Source: Bacteriovorax stolpii
GTDB lineage: Bacteria > Bdellovibrionota > Bacteriovoracia > Bacteriovoracales > Bacteriovoracaceae
Direction of reading: 5' to 3'
Assembly: GCA_945905815.1 (NCBI GenBank)
Contig: CAMDQH010000007.1
Coordinates: 1 to 64,000, forward strand
Length of the DNA: 64,000 nucleotides
Both the position numbers and the translations under genes were made by a program. Position 1 is the first letter of the stretch; every line of letters starts with the position of its first letter. The notes under the pieces were generated by a model. It was not told the DNA's origin, made no database searches, and was given only the letters and a program-made list of their open reading frames with translations. Shown one piece after another: positions 16,120 to 24,484 of the stretch.

Positions 16120-17799
16120 CTAATTTATAAACAATGTTAAAAGTGATAAATCATCTACTTGCTCTGAAGATCCCGCAAATTTTTTAAAACCAGCATTAAT
16201 TCCATCATTCATTCCCTCAGGTTTACCAGTCTTATAGTATTTGGCAAGTTCTCTTAAAAATCGACCTTCTCCCCAATACTTTCCTTCTTCATTTAAACCT
16301 TCAACATACCCATCGGAATAGAGAACAATAAACGTGTTGTCGGTAATCATTTCCATAAATTGCTTATATTTTGGATCTACCACTTCACCCAGTCGAGGTC
16401 CTGATATCCCTTCCAAAAATTTAATTTCATCTTTAGCCTCCGAGGTAACCAGAAATGGTTGCTCATGACTTGCGTTAGCATACGTAATGCATTTTTTATT
16501 TTTATCAAGACAGCCTACGAACATGGTCATATTTAAATTTCCACCTGCTCCTCGTATAACATCATTAAAGTTTTCAAGAATTGTTGAAGGCTCGAAAGCG
16601 TCATCCTTATGTTCTCTAAAAAACCGCGTCCAGAGACTCGAATACGAGTGAACTGATGCCGTTACTAAAGAAGAGGCGACGCCATGGCCAGTAACATCTC
16701 CAAGAGCAAAATAGACTTTGTCTCCATGATCTTGAAACGTCCACCAGTCACCACCACATTCACCGGCCGGTTGGTAGAAGCCATGAATCTGCACCTTTTC
16801 ATCAATGAACTCGGTTTTTGGAAAAAACGAAGATTGTACGAGTTGGGCCACTTTCACCTCAGACTCTAATCTTGTTTTTTCCTTCATTTCATCCAGAAAA
16901 AAAATGATCTTATCTGCCATGCTATTGAATGTTTCACCTAATAAACGAAACTCACCATAAACTTTACCGGAAAATCTTTGAACAAAATCACCATCCTTAA
17001 TCGCTTCAGCTAAATGGGTAAGCTTGTTGATCGGAGCAGCAAGATGATTAGATAATAACAGTGAAACAATGAGAACTGTTCCGGTCATTAGCAATGCCAA
17101 CGAGATAATCTGGACTCTAACCTGATGTAGCGCCTGAAAAACTACATCCGATTTATAAAATAAAAAAGATCGCCATGACAGGCCGGCGGATTTTACACTA
17201 ACTGCCAAATAATCTTCACCCTTAAGCTTTATTTCTTTAGCAAAATTGATATTTTCATTTCCAAGACCCTTGATCTCCCCATGTAGTGCTTTTTCGGTAT
17301 TCGCATAGATTAATTTCTGAGTTCCTTCGTCTATTATTGAAAAAGACGCGACGCCTGCCTCAAGCCCAGCTCGATTTTGTTGTGAGAGTTTGAAGATGTA
17401 ACTCACGCCTGTTTTATTTCTATAAAAAGTGACAATGAAATACCCATTGGCCGTTCGAAGGGTAGACTCTCCTGGACATATAGAAAATGTATAATTTCTG
17501 AAGGTTTTTTCTAATGGTTCTGGTCCTTTACAGGAAATAACTTCTTCTAAACCATCGAGCCCACCAATCAACTTTTCGCCATCTTTATGTGTTTCATAAA
17601 GAAGTGAAGCCATCTTAAATTTTGATTCGTATTCAGATAAAATTAACTTTGAACGTAATAATCCGGCCTCAAATAAATCTGTTTTCTTTTCGCTCATGAA
17701 AAGATTAGATATAAAGAAAAAACTTGTGCCTAGACATGCAAGGCATAGAATTAACTTAGCAGACAGAATTTTAAATTTGAGTGTGTTTAAAAGGTTCAT
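16120..17799 (-). CDS. Membrane SpoIIE/RsbU-type PP2C phosphatase with HAMP domain
   Basis: A 559-residue transmembrane sensor phosphatase. Helix 1 (residues about 13-35), a periplasmic sensor region (about 40-215), helix 2 (229-250), a HAMP domain (250-302) and a C-terminal SpoIIE-like PP2C domain. The metal-binding aspartates are all present: CGGDWW (D351), ALGDVTGHG (D368), YSDGYVEG and DDLSLL. In partner-switching systems such enzymes dephosphorylate a STAS-domain antagonist; a STAS protein and an RsbW-like ATPase lie 4.5-6 kb away in the same island. Its start codon directly touches that of the divergent FecR-like gene (CATATG), so its promoter must lie inside that gene. Confidence 0.93.
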   Translation of the reverse strand: MNLLNTLKFKILSAKLILCLACLGTSFFFISNLFMSEKKTDLFEAGLLRSKLILSEYESKFKMASLLYETHKDGEKLIGGLDGLEEVISCKGPEPLEKTFRNYTFSICPGESTLRTANGYFIVTFYRNKTGVSYIFKLSQQNRAGLEAGVASFSIIDEGTQKLIYANTEKALHGEIKGLGNENINFAKEIKLKGEDYLAVSVKSAGLSWRSFLFYKSDVVFQALHQVRVQIISLALLMTGTVLIVSLLLSNHLAAPINKLTHLAEAIKDGDFVQRFSGKVYGEFRLLGETFNSMADKIIFFLDEMKEKTRLESEVKVAQLVQSSFFPKTEFIDEKVQIHGFYQPAGECGGDWWTFQDHGDKVYFALGDVTGHGVASSLVTASVHSYSSLWTRFFREHKDDAFEPSTILENFNDVIRGAGGNLNMTMFVGCLDKNKKCITYANASHEQPFLVTSEAKDEIKFLEGISGPRLGEVVDPKYKQFMEMITDNTFIVLYSDGYVEGLNEEGKYWGEGRFLRELAKYYKTGKPEGMNDGINAGFKKFAGSSEQVDDLSLLTLFIN

Positions 17800-18921
17800 A
17801 TGATTCGCAAGTACATTGATGTTGGCCTTATCACTTTAGGTTGTATATTAATGGTAGCCTCATTTTTTGTTTTTTCCACTGCAAAAAGAGATGGTCAGAA
17901 TTTTAGGAATATTGTTGCCCAAATCAAGTTCCTAACAAATACAGTCCAGACCAAAATGGCTGGGAGCGTTGCGTGGTTTACTGGCGAAGAAGAACAAAAA
18001 ATCAATGCCTATGGACTTGGATTAACGGCTTCATCATCATCGGCCCGTTACTTATACTTAGATAAGATTCAGATTATTTCTCTTGATGATTCTTTAATTG
18101 AATTCTTACCAGGAGACGAACTGAAACTAACCAAGGGTAGTGCGATGGTTTTAAACCCTGATGGTAAGATTAAAATAGCAGATAAAAATGGAACATCAAC
18201 GGTTGTAAAAGAAGGAATGCTTTACACATCTACAGAAAAGGGATTAGTTGGTACTCCTGCCAAATTTGAAAAATCATGGATACCTGAAGGCGAAAATTAT
18301 TCAGTCGTATTTAAGGATGGTACTTTGACAGAATTTTTCCTACTTGCACCTCCAACCCTGGTAATCGATCGATTTGGAGCTGCCTGTATCGGTAAACTTC
18401 AACCTATTGGCGGAGATTCAGGCGATGTTGCATATGAGATTAGAGCAGGAGAAAGTCAACTTACTTTAACCAATATGGAAGTTACGCTTCCTGCAGTAAA
18501 ATCAGATATTTCAGTCAGGTCAATTGCTGGAGGAGTAAGTTCCATCTGGCGTGAAATCCAACTACCTGCTCATTGTGTAACAGAGGTCGAAGAAGCACCG
18601 GCCCCTATAGCTGCTCCAGTTGAGAATTTGGAATTTTTCGCAACTACTAGAGAGAAAGTTTTTTTAAAAGACCCAGATTCAACTCATATTTTTCTTGTTT
18701 CATTTTTAGTGGCAAATGAAGCTCTGCTCGAAATTAAAGGACCTCAAATGAATCGTCGAGCAAATATTTCTGGTGAATTTAAAAGAGAATATCAATTAGC
18801 ACCAGGAACATATAGCTTCAAATTGACTCAAGATGGAAGAGTTTTGAATAGAATTATTGTTGTGAAGCTCAAGCCATCTTTTAAACTGAATGATTCTATA
18901 TTTATCGAAGAGACAAATTAA
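17800..18921 (+). CDS. FecR-like membrane-anchored protein
   Basis: A 373-residue protein with one N-terminal helix (residues about 7-27) and the rest most likely periplasmic. Residues about 52-130 resemble a FecR domain: a G-S-V-x-W-F start, a region with S-A-R-Y-L-Y-L, then the I-I-S-L-D-D-S and L-x-P-G-D-E-L-K-L strand pattern. The last 90 residues look like another beta-sandwich. FecR-like domains often bind ligands or sigma-factor partners; here the role is unknown. AAAGG at 17787-17792, inside the divergent phosphatase gene, supports the start. The 3' end overlaps the convergent HD-GYP-like gene by 20 nt. Confidence 0.65.
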   Translation: MIRKYIDVGLITLGCILMVASFFVFSTAKRDGQNFRNIVAQIKFLTNTVQTKMAGSVAWFTGEEEQKINAYGLGLTASSSSARYLYLDKIQIISLDDSLIEFLPGDELKLTKGSAMVLNPDGKIKIADKNGTSTVVKEGMLYTSTEKGLVGTPAKFEKSWIPEGENYSVVFKDGTLTEFFLLAPPTLVIDRFGAACIGKLQPIGGDSGDVAYEIRAGESQLTLTNMEVTLPAVKSDISVRSIAGGVSSIWREIQLPAHCVTEVEEAPAPIAAPVENLEFFATTREKVFLKDPDSTHIFLVSFLVANEALLEIKGPQMNRRANISGEFKREYQLAPGTYSFKLTQDGRVLNRIIVVKLKPSFKLNDSIFIEETN

Positions 18922-20176
18922 GATGTTTTAATATCTTCGTTTTCAAGTCCCTCGCTTTGTCAGATCCATCAGGCATTGAATTGATGAAGACATTTAGGTC
19001 GATTTTTGTTTTTTCCTTTGCCATATATCCGTATATTTTTTCGGCCCATTCGTGATTGTAAGCAAATAGGAAAGTTGCAACACCTAGGGAAGATGAGTGA
19101 ATTCCAAGAGGGTAACCAAAACCGTTGTCATTTTCGTGATGAGATAAAACCATTTCAGCAACCCAGCGAGGACAAATTTGATGTTTTACTAATAAAGACA
19201 GTGAGGCTTGACCATGCCTTGAATAGTTACTGATCAGGTTCTCTTCTAACATTTTCTCCATCGCGAAATCGTTAAATTCATACTCTTCAAACCCGTAACC
19301 CAAAGTACCTAGGTCATGAACAAGAGCAGCTAATGTGATATTAAAAAAGACCACTGCTGAACCAATTCCAAGTGCTGACATTGTTGCAATATTCATACAC
19401 ATCAAAAATGTAGTGTGCTTTAATTGATAATTATTTTTTTGTAGAATCTTTTGAATTGCATCCGAAAGTTCAGGATGTCCATTAAGTAAAAAAGCAATCC
19501 TTTCCAAGGCAGAAAAAAGCAAATATTGATCAGTTTCAGGAATGCCATGATAAGAAGTAGATTCTAAAAATGGAATGACTAATCCCAAAGGGCCATTATG
19601 AGTAATTGAGGGACTTGAGACACTTTTGAAATAAGCTAATGTTGACTCGCCCCAGTCTTCTTCATAATCTGGACGATCTTCTTTTCTAATAAAAAAGAAT
19701 CCATGTCCATTTTTAAAAAAAGTCTTAATACTATCGTTGGAAATAAAACTTTTTTTAGTAATTGCGATTTTAAACTCTGTTCCATTTTTTACAAAAAGAT
19801 CGACAGGGGTATAACCAATAAATCCGGCCATATTAGAATTAAGAGGCAGAAAAGGGACGACTGAAAACCATTTATTGAGCGCAGAAAAATACGCGTCAGT
19901 CTTCGCAGTAAAATCTTTTGGGGAGAAAGAGATGAGAAGAATATTCAGATCATTACTTCTCAAAAATTCATGAATAAGATGATAGTCAGGATGACCGGTC
20001 TGGATAATTATTCCATCAGGAGGAATCGAGTGAAGGAGGTGTTCTTCTACTTCATTGAAGCTAAGAAGGTGAACACATGATCCGGAATATCTGGTTGCAA
20101 CGATTGAAATAACTTCTTCAACAAAAAAATCTTCCTGGCCTAAGACGATTAATTTATAGCTTTTACTTTTGTCCAA
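18902..20176 (-). CDS. HD-GYP-like protein with degenerate receiver
   Basis: A 424-residue protein. Residues 1-115 fold like a receiver domain but lack the usual acidic pocket; the middle is not recognised. Residues about 230-400 form an HD-GYP-like domain: LVHDLGTLG, a later His in RHGQASL and LSHHENDNGFGYP. In canonical c-di-GMP phosphodiesterases the motifs are HD-x-GK and HHE-x2-DG-x-GYP; here lysine is threonine and the DG aspartate is asparagine, so activity is doubtful and a signalling-adaptor role is possible. TTG is the start: GGAG lies 5 nt before it and no ATG is near. It overlaps the end of the CheY-like gene by 28 nt, so the two are coupled. Confidence 0.8.
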   Translation of the reverse strand: MDKSKSYKLIVLGQEDFFVEEVISIVATRYSGSCVHLLSFNEVEEHLLHSIPPDGIIIQTGHPDYHLIHEFLRSNDLNILLISFSPKDFTAKTDAYFSALNKWFSVVPFLPLNSNMAGFIGYTPVDLFVKNGTEFKIAITKKSFISNDSIKTFFKNGHGFFFIRKEDRPDYEEDWGESTLAYFKSVSSPSITHNGPLGLVIPFLESTSYHGIPETDQYLLFSALERIAFLLNGHPELSDAIQKILQKNNYQLKHTTFLMCMNIATMSALGIGSAVVFFNITLAALVHDLGTLGYGFEEYEFNDFAMEKMLEENLISNYSRHGQASLSLLVKHQICPRWVAEMVLSHHENDNGFGYPLGIHSSSLGVATFLFAYNHEWAEKIYGYMAKEKTKIDLNVFINSMPDGSDKARDLKTKILKHLNLSLR

Positions 20177-20562
20177 GAATTCTCCATCTTTTTTAAGAGA
20201 GACTGATCATCCCATGGTTTAAGCAGGTAACTATCAACTCCTTTATCAATTGCATCAAGAATGGTATTTTTTTTTGTAATTGCAGATAAAATTAAAAATG
20301 GGATTTTTGAAAAATCTTCATGCGCCTTTGCGTAGGCAAGAAAATCAATTCCTGATTCGCCTGGCATATCAACGTCTGAAATAATAAAATCAAGAGTTAG
20401 ATACAATGGGTTATTTGTCAGGATATCCCGGGCAAGACTAACTTGATCTGCCTCAAAAATCTCTCCTCGAAAACCAAGGGCTTTCAGAGACTTTTTGAGT
20501 GACTTTCGAGTCGCATAGAAGTCATCCACGATCAAAATATTTATTTCTCTTGGTATCCCCAT
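20149..20562 (-). CDS. CheY-like single-domain response regulator
   Basis: A 137-residue receiver with all key residues: D13-D14 (ILIVDDF), phospho-acceptor D63 (ISDVDMPG), S93 (LILSAIT) and K115 (YLLKPW). It has no output domain, so it passes phosphate or a contact to a partner. The ATG at 20562 starts the normal family length; a TTG six codons earlier touches the start of the divergent kinase gene. Its 3' end is overlapped by the HD-GYP-like gene. The divergent CheA-like kinase is the obvious phosphodonor candidate. Confidence 0.93.
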   Translation of the reverse strand: MGIPREINILIVDDFYATRKSLKKSLKALGFRGEIFEADQVSLARDILTNNPLYLTLDFIISDVDMPGESGIDFLAYAKAHEDFSKIPFLILSAITKKNTILDAIDKGVDSYLLKPWDDQSLLKKMENSWTKVKAIN

Positions 20563-20580
20563 GGATATATAATAATTCAA

Positions 20581-22242
20581 ATGAATTTAAATGGTGAACA
20601 GATTTTAGAATTTATACCTGAACCAGCTCTCGTTATTGATAACGCGGGTATCATTATATCTGTAAATGAATTCTTTCTTTCTCAATACGGTATTAAAAGA
20701 CGATTATTCTCCAATGGTAAGCTTTCAATTAAGGAACTTATCAAGTTTGAAGATGCTGATAGCCTACAATTATGGGATGAATCTTTTAGAGAAACAGCTT
20801 TTACTATTATCCCAAGCGCAATATCAGGAACTTGTCTCCTCGGTGCGAGAAAAATAGATGACCAATTTCTTTTGGTTTTGAAAGATAATTCTGTTGAAGT
20901 CCAGCTTCATAACAAATATCAAGTCCAGCTCGATGAATTGGCCGAATATTCAAAAGGTTTGGAAGAAAAGGTCAGAATCAGAACCAAAGAACTATCTGAA
21001 TCGAATCAGTATATATCAGGAATGCTTGATAGCCTTAATCAAGCAATTCTTGTTTTAAATGAAGATGGAAAATGCCTTCCCTATCACAACACAAACTGTG
21101 CCAGCATATTCAAAACCTCACCAGAGGGTAAAAGTTTTTGGGATATCATTGAAGTTCCCGAGGAAGAGCAAATCTTTTTGCGAAGATGGATTTCACACCT
21201 TATAAAAGAAAAGATTAACTTCGAAGACATTGCAGAACTTGGCCCACAGGTCGTTATAAAAGATGGCACTCATATTGAACTTAAATATTTCCCTCTACGT
21301 ACTGAAAAGCTCAAAGCTGAAGGCGTTGTTGTTGTTGCCAGAGACATAACGAGACTAGTGGAACTGGAAAAAGATCTCCATACAACTGAAGAATTTGAAA
21401 AAGTTCTTACCAAAGTTGCAACTAATCTTTTTATCTATAAGTCAGCTGCAGAGGAACAAGAACAGTCATTAAAGACTCTTATATGTGAGACAAAGGTTAA
21501 TGAGCCTAAATTTAAAAAGGTTCTACACAAGCTCAAAGGCAGTTATTCTTTGTTCTCTATGCATGGACTTGAAAAGATGACTCATCAAGTGGAAGATTTA
21601 CAGAACTGTGAAATGCCTACATGGCAATCGGCTTTCAATATTCTAAACCAAGAAACGAAAATTCTTCATGCCCGCTTGGCAAATTCATTAAGTCTTCCTC
21701 TTTCAGGAACCCATGTGTGGGTAAGCTATGAAAAAATAAAATCTCTAGCAAAGAAACTCGGTCACCCCTATTACGATGAAATCATGGCCATGACAACCAT
21801 GAGTCTTAAAGATTACATCTCTTCATACTCTACTTTTGCTGATGAATTATGTTCTCAGCTAAATAAAAAAATACATGGATTTGTTATTAATGGACCAGAA
21901 CTATCAGCAAATCCCCAACTGATCACGGCCATTCAACCAATTTTGACTCTTTATTTTCGAAACGTAGTTGATCATGGTTTCTGGGCAGAAGATGATAAAA
22001 TGAATCATATCAATATTACTTTTAACCGAATTGAGAATAGGCTTAAGTTGAAGTTTTCTGATTCTGGTCGAGGTTTAAGGCCAAAAACAGAACAAACAAC
22101 TAATATAATTTCAGGCCGTGGACTGGGCATGCAAATAATAAAAGAACAATTAAAAGATTTAAATGGCTTCCATGAACAAACCTTTTCAGATGAAGGTTGT
22201 GTTCTATCAATGGAAATGGATTGGCCAACAGAGGAGAATTAG
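20581..22242 (+). CDS. CheA-like hybrid sensor kinase: PAS-PAS-HPt-HATPase
   Basis: A 553-residue soluble kinase. Residues about 8-110 and 145-258 are PAS-like, joined by a short coiled coil (AEYSKGLEEKVRIRTKELSE). Around residue 300-385 is an HPt-type helical domain with the phospho-histidine motif LHKLKGSYS (His316). Residues about 395-553 are an HATPase: N-box YFRNVVDHGFW, G1 FSDSGRGL, G2 SGRGLGMQI. There is no HisKA dimerisation helix with its histidine, so histidine phosphorylation would be on the HPt as in CheA. The STAS gene follows 2 nt after its stop. Start at 20581 is 18 nt from the divergent CheY-like gene's start. Confidence 0.85.
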   Translation: MNLNGEQILEFIPEPALVIDNAGIIISVNEFFLSQYGIKRRLFSNGKLSIKELIKFEDADSLQLWDESFRETAFTIIPSAISGTCLLGARKIDDQFLLVLKDNSVEVQLHNKYQVQLDELAEYSKGLEEKVRIRTKELSESNQYISGMLDSLNQAILVLNEDGKCLPYHNTNCASIFKTSPEGKSFWDIIEVPEEEQIFLRRWISHLIKEKINFEDIAELGPQVVIKDGTHIELKYFPLRTEKLKAEGVVVVARDITRLVELEKDLHTTEEFEKVLTKVATNLFIYKSAAEEQEQSLKTLICETKVNEPKFKKVLHKLKGSYSLFSMHGLEKMTHQVEDLQNCEMPTWQSAFNILNQETKILHARLANSLSLPLSGTHVWVSYEKIKSLAKKLGHPYYDEIMAMTTMSLKDYISSYSTFADELCSQLNKKIHGFVINGPELSANPQLITAIQPILTLYFRNVVDHGFWAEDDKMNHINITFNRIENRLKLKFSDSGRGLRPKTEQTTNIISGRGLGMQIIKEQLKDLNGFHEQTFSDEGCVLSMEMDWPTEEN

Positions 22243-22244
22243 AC

Positions 22245-22718
22245 ATGGGTAAATTAGAATTTAAAATTGAAACAAAAGGTGACAACAACGTCTTTTACTT
22301 ATCAGGTAAAATAGATGAAGATTTTAGACGCAAAGACCTTGAGATAAATGATTTCAAAAAAGTTACATTCAATTTTCGTGATCTCACGATGATTAACTCC
22401 TGCGGAATTCGCGAATGGATTGATTTTCTTAAAGCAATTCCAACAGACATCGCCATTCAGTACGAAGAATGTACACCTATCATCGTTACGCAAATGAATA
22501 TTATTTCAGGCTTTCTAAGATCTAACATTAAGGTTGTTTCATTCTATGCCCCATACTTTGACCCATCAAATGATACGGAAACTTTGCATTTAATTCAGAC
22601 GAAAGACATTACTGACGTTTTACCACCGGTCGTAAAAAATGCTGATGGTGATCAACTTGATTTCGATGCCCATGCTGAAAAGTATTTTTATTTTTTAAAA
22701 ATCCAGGAAGGCAAATAA
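22245..22718 (+). CDS. STAS-domain protein (anti-anti-sigma-like)
   Basis: A 157-residue protein whose first 100 residues form a STAS domain: strand NVFYLSGKIDEDF, then VTFNFRDLTMINSCGIREW with the serine (S52) that is phosphorylated in SpoIIAA/RsbV-like antagonists, and the helix IREWIDFLKAI. The C-terminal 50 residues are an extra tail. GGAGAA 8-10 nt before the ATG at 22245 fixes the start. It follows the CheA-like kinase by 2 nt. An RsbW-like ATPase converges from the other side and a SpoIIE-type phosphatase is in the same island, the set needed for a partner switch. Confidence 0.85.
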   Translation: MGKLEFKIETKGDNNVFYLSGKIDEDFRRKDLEINDFKKVTFNFRDLTMINSCGIREWIDFLKAIPTDIAIQYEECTPIIVTQMNIISGFLRSNIKVVSFYAPYFDPSNDTETLHLIQTKDITDVLPPVVKNADGDQLDFDAHAEKYFYFLKIQEGK

Positions 22719-22730
22719 GAACCTATAATA

Positions 22731-22766
22731 AAAAGGCATCTGAAGAATTTATTCAGATTGCCTTTA
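22731..22766 (-). terminator. Intergenic terminator
   Basis: Stem AAAGGCA-TCTGAA / TTCAGA-T-TGCCTTT with a one-base bulge (22732-22765). Read leftward it is followed by TTTTATTATAG, a usable T-run, and it abuts the stop of the RsbW-like gene. On the plus strand the tail is weaker. Confidence 0.7.
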
Positions 22767-23684
22767 CTCAAGAAACAAGTGAAATGATTTCTCTTTCAAG
22801 TCATAAATCTTGTACTGCTTATCATTTTCAATAATTACTAAGACTTCGGTTTTGACGCCTTTTTCTACGTTAATAATATATTTGTGAGCGTACTTAAAAA
22901 TAAGGTGCATACCAATCCCAGCTCCACCCGCTTTTTCGCTAACTTCACCATTCGGTAAATATTCAAATACATCATTTTCCGTAATTGAACCAAATTGATC
23001 TTTAACACTTACTACAAACTTTTTAGCATCAGAGTAAACATTTACTTCAACATCTTTCCCAGGAATCATATGTACAATTTCTGAACGATTTTTCTCCCTA
23101 TAAATATAATTTCCGTCATCATCAACAGGAGCATTAAAAAACGCATTGAATAGTGCTTCATTCAAAATGTGAGTCAAAAAACTTTCAATTCCACTGAAAC
23201 TTTTAGAAAAATCATGACCAACCAATAGTTCTTCAATCTTGTCATTTAGATTTTGCGAGTTATTTAAAGATGCTGACGTGATTTTGATAGGGACAGGAAC
23301 AAACATTTCTGCCGACCATTTCTTTTGGCCAATCCAGTAAATGATAAAATCCTTGATGTCTGACAATGAATTTGGACTTGAAAGCCCAAAAAGATGATGC
23401 CCATGAGTCTTGTTCAAAATGCGATTAATTTCCTCAAAGTCGGCAATAGAAACAAGAATGCACAACTTGCTAACGTAGGTTAAAGCTTTTGAATAAAGTT
23501 CTGAATCTTTTTCTGCATAAGTATGGTCCATGAATATGAGGTCGGCATCTGCCATGTGTAGTTCAGTATGAAAAACAACATGACTAACAGCCGACTTTAC
23601 TAGAAGCTTTTCAATATTAGGAATAAGCTTCGAAGCAGATGCAGAAAGAATTAAAATATGTACGTTGGGTTGCGTTTCAGTCAT
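22764..23684 (-). CDS. RsbW-like HATPase (anti-sigma/serine kinase) with N-terminal receiver-like domain
   Basis: A 306-residue protein. Residues 1-120 resemble a receiver without its acidic pocket. Residues about 150-290 form a GHKL ATPase: N-box ILNEALFNAFFNAP, G1 VKDQFGSI, G2 EKAGGAGIGMHLIFKYAH. The N-box and the absence of a histidine-bearing helix match RsbW/SpoIIAB serine kinases rather than sensor kinases. Such kinases phosphorylate STAS antagonists, and a STAS gene converges with it 45 nt away. No sigma factor is encoded in the window, so the output is unknown. Confidence 0.85.
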   Translation of the reverse strand: MTETQPNVHILILSASASKLIPNIEKLLVKSAVSHVVFHTELHMADADLIFMDHTYAEKDSELYSKALTYVSKLCILVSIADFEEINRILNKTHGHHLFGLSSPNSLSDIKDFIIYWIGQKKWSAEMFVPVPIKITSASLNNSQNLNDKIEELLVGHDFSKSFSGIESFLTHILNEALFNAFFNAPVDDDGNYIYREKNRSEIVHMIPGKDVEVNVYSDAKKFVVSVKDQFGSITENDVFEYLPNGEVSEKAGGAGIGMHLIFKYAHKYIINVEKGVKTEVLVIIENDKQYKIYDLKEKSFHLFLE

Positions 23685-23781
23685 AAGTTGCCTTTGATAT
23701 ATTATAAGGCAGTATTTTAAAATTGAGGATTTAATTGAAATTAACTTAAAATCGGACTAGATCAATTTAATTGATAAAAAG

Positions 23782-23858
23782 TGGTCGGGGTGATTGGATT
23801 CGAACCAACGACCACCTGCTCCCAAAGCAGATACGCTACCAGGCTGCGCTACACCCCG
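23782..23858 (-). tRNA. tRNA-Pro (anticodon TGG)
   Basis: A 77-nt cloverleaf with encoded CCA. Acceptor CGGGGTG pairs with CACCCCG before A-CCA; D-arm GCGCAGCCTGGTAGCGT; anticodon stem TCTGC/GCAGG with loop TTTGGGA giving anticodon TGG (reads CCA); T-arm GGTTCGAATCC. It begins 20 nt after the rdgB stop on the same strand, so it is probably transcribed with rph-rdgB. Confidence 0.98.
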
Positions 23859-23878
23859 AACTTCTTGAGTCAATATTT

Positions 23879-24484
23879 TTAAGTCTTATTGCGTGTTTTG
23901 TCCACGCTTTCTTTAAAGAACTCTAAAGCTGCTTGAGCTGCTTTGGCCCTGTGCGAAAACTCATTTTTCCACTCTGCTAGCTCGGCTAAACTCTTTCCAT
24001 CATTCTCTCTTCGCTCTGGAATAAAAATGGGGTCGTAACCAAAGCCCTTGGTCCCTCTGAGCTCATTTCCGATCGTTCCTTGAACTCTCCCCTCAAAAAA
24101 GTAGATCTCTTCTGGAGAAAGATAAAAACAGAGAACACATACAAAATGGGCATTGCGGTCTTTATTTGTCGAGTTTAAAAGCTCAATTAGCTTAAGGCAT
24201 TTATCTGCATAATCAGGAAGTTCAGGTGCGAAACGAGCCGAGTGTACGCCTAGAATATTGGGTAAAGATTCAACGACTAGTCCCGAATCATCTGCCAACG
24301 CAGGAACTTTATAAGTTTCAAAATATGCCTTGGCCTTAATTAAAGCATTTTCGATAAATGTACTGCCAGTTTCGTCCACTTCCAAAGTTCTAGGAGCAGC
24401 ATTAATAGTAAGAGTTTGAAAAAATAATTCTTTAAACTCTTGAGCTTTATGAGCGTTACCAGTTCCAAGCAAAAACGATTTCAC
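23879..24484 (-). CDS. rdgB: dITP/XTP pyrophosphatase (RdgB/HAM1)
   Basis: Housecleaning enzyme that hydrolyses non-canonical purine nucleoside triphosphates (XTP, dITP) to monophosphates, preventing their incorporation. Family signatures are present: LGTGNAHKAQEF near the N-terminus, the metal-binding ADDSGLVVESL, and the C-terminal GFGYDPIF and FSHRAKA segments. Length 201 is normal. The start is GTG, overlapping the rph stop as GTGA, so the two genes are translationally coupled, a common rph-rdgB arrangement. Confidence 0.97.
   Translation of the reverse strand: MKSFLLGTGNAHKAQEFKELFFQTLTINAAPRTLEVDETGSTFIENALIKAKAYFETYKVPALADDSGLVVESLPNILGVHSARFAPELPDYADKCLKLIELLNSTNKDRNAHFVCVLCFYLSPEEIYFFEGRVQGTIGNELRGTKGFGYDPIFIPERRENDGKSLAELAEWKNEFSHRAKAAQAALEFFKESVDKTRNKT

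Noticed and set aside
23761-23775. ATCAATTTAATTGAT hairpin after tRNA-Pro as a terminator
   Set aside because: Six-bp A/T stem with the T-run on the wrong side; too weak.
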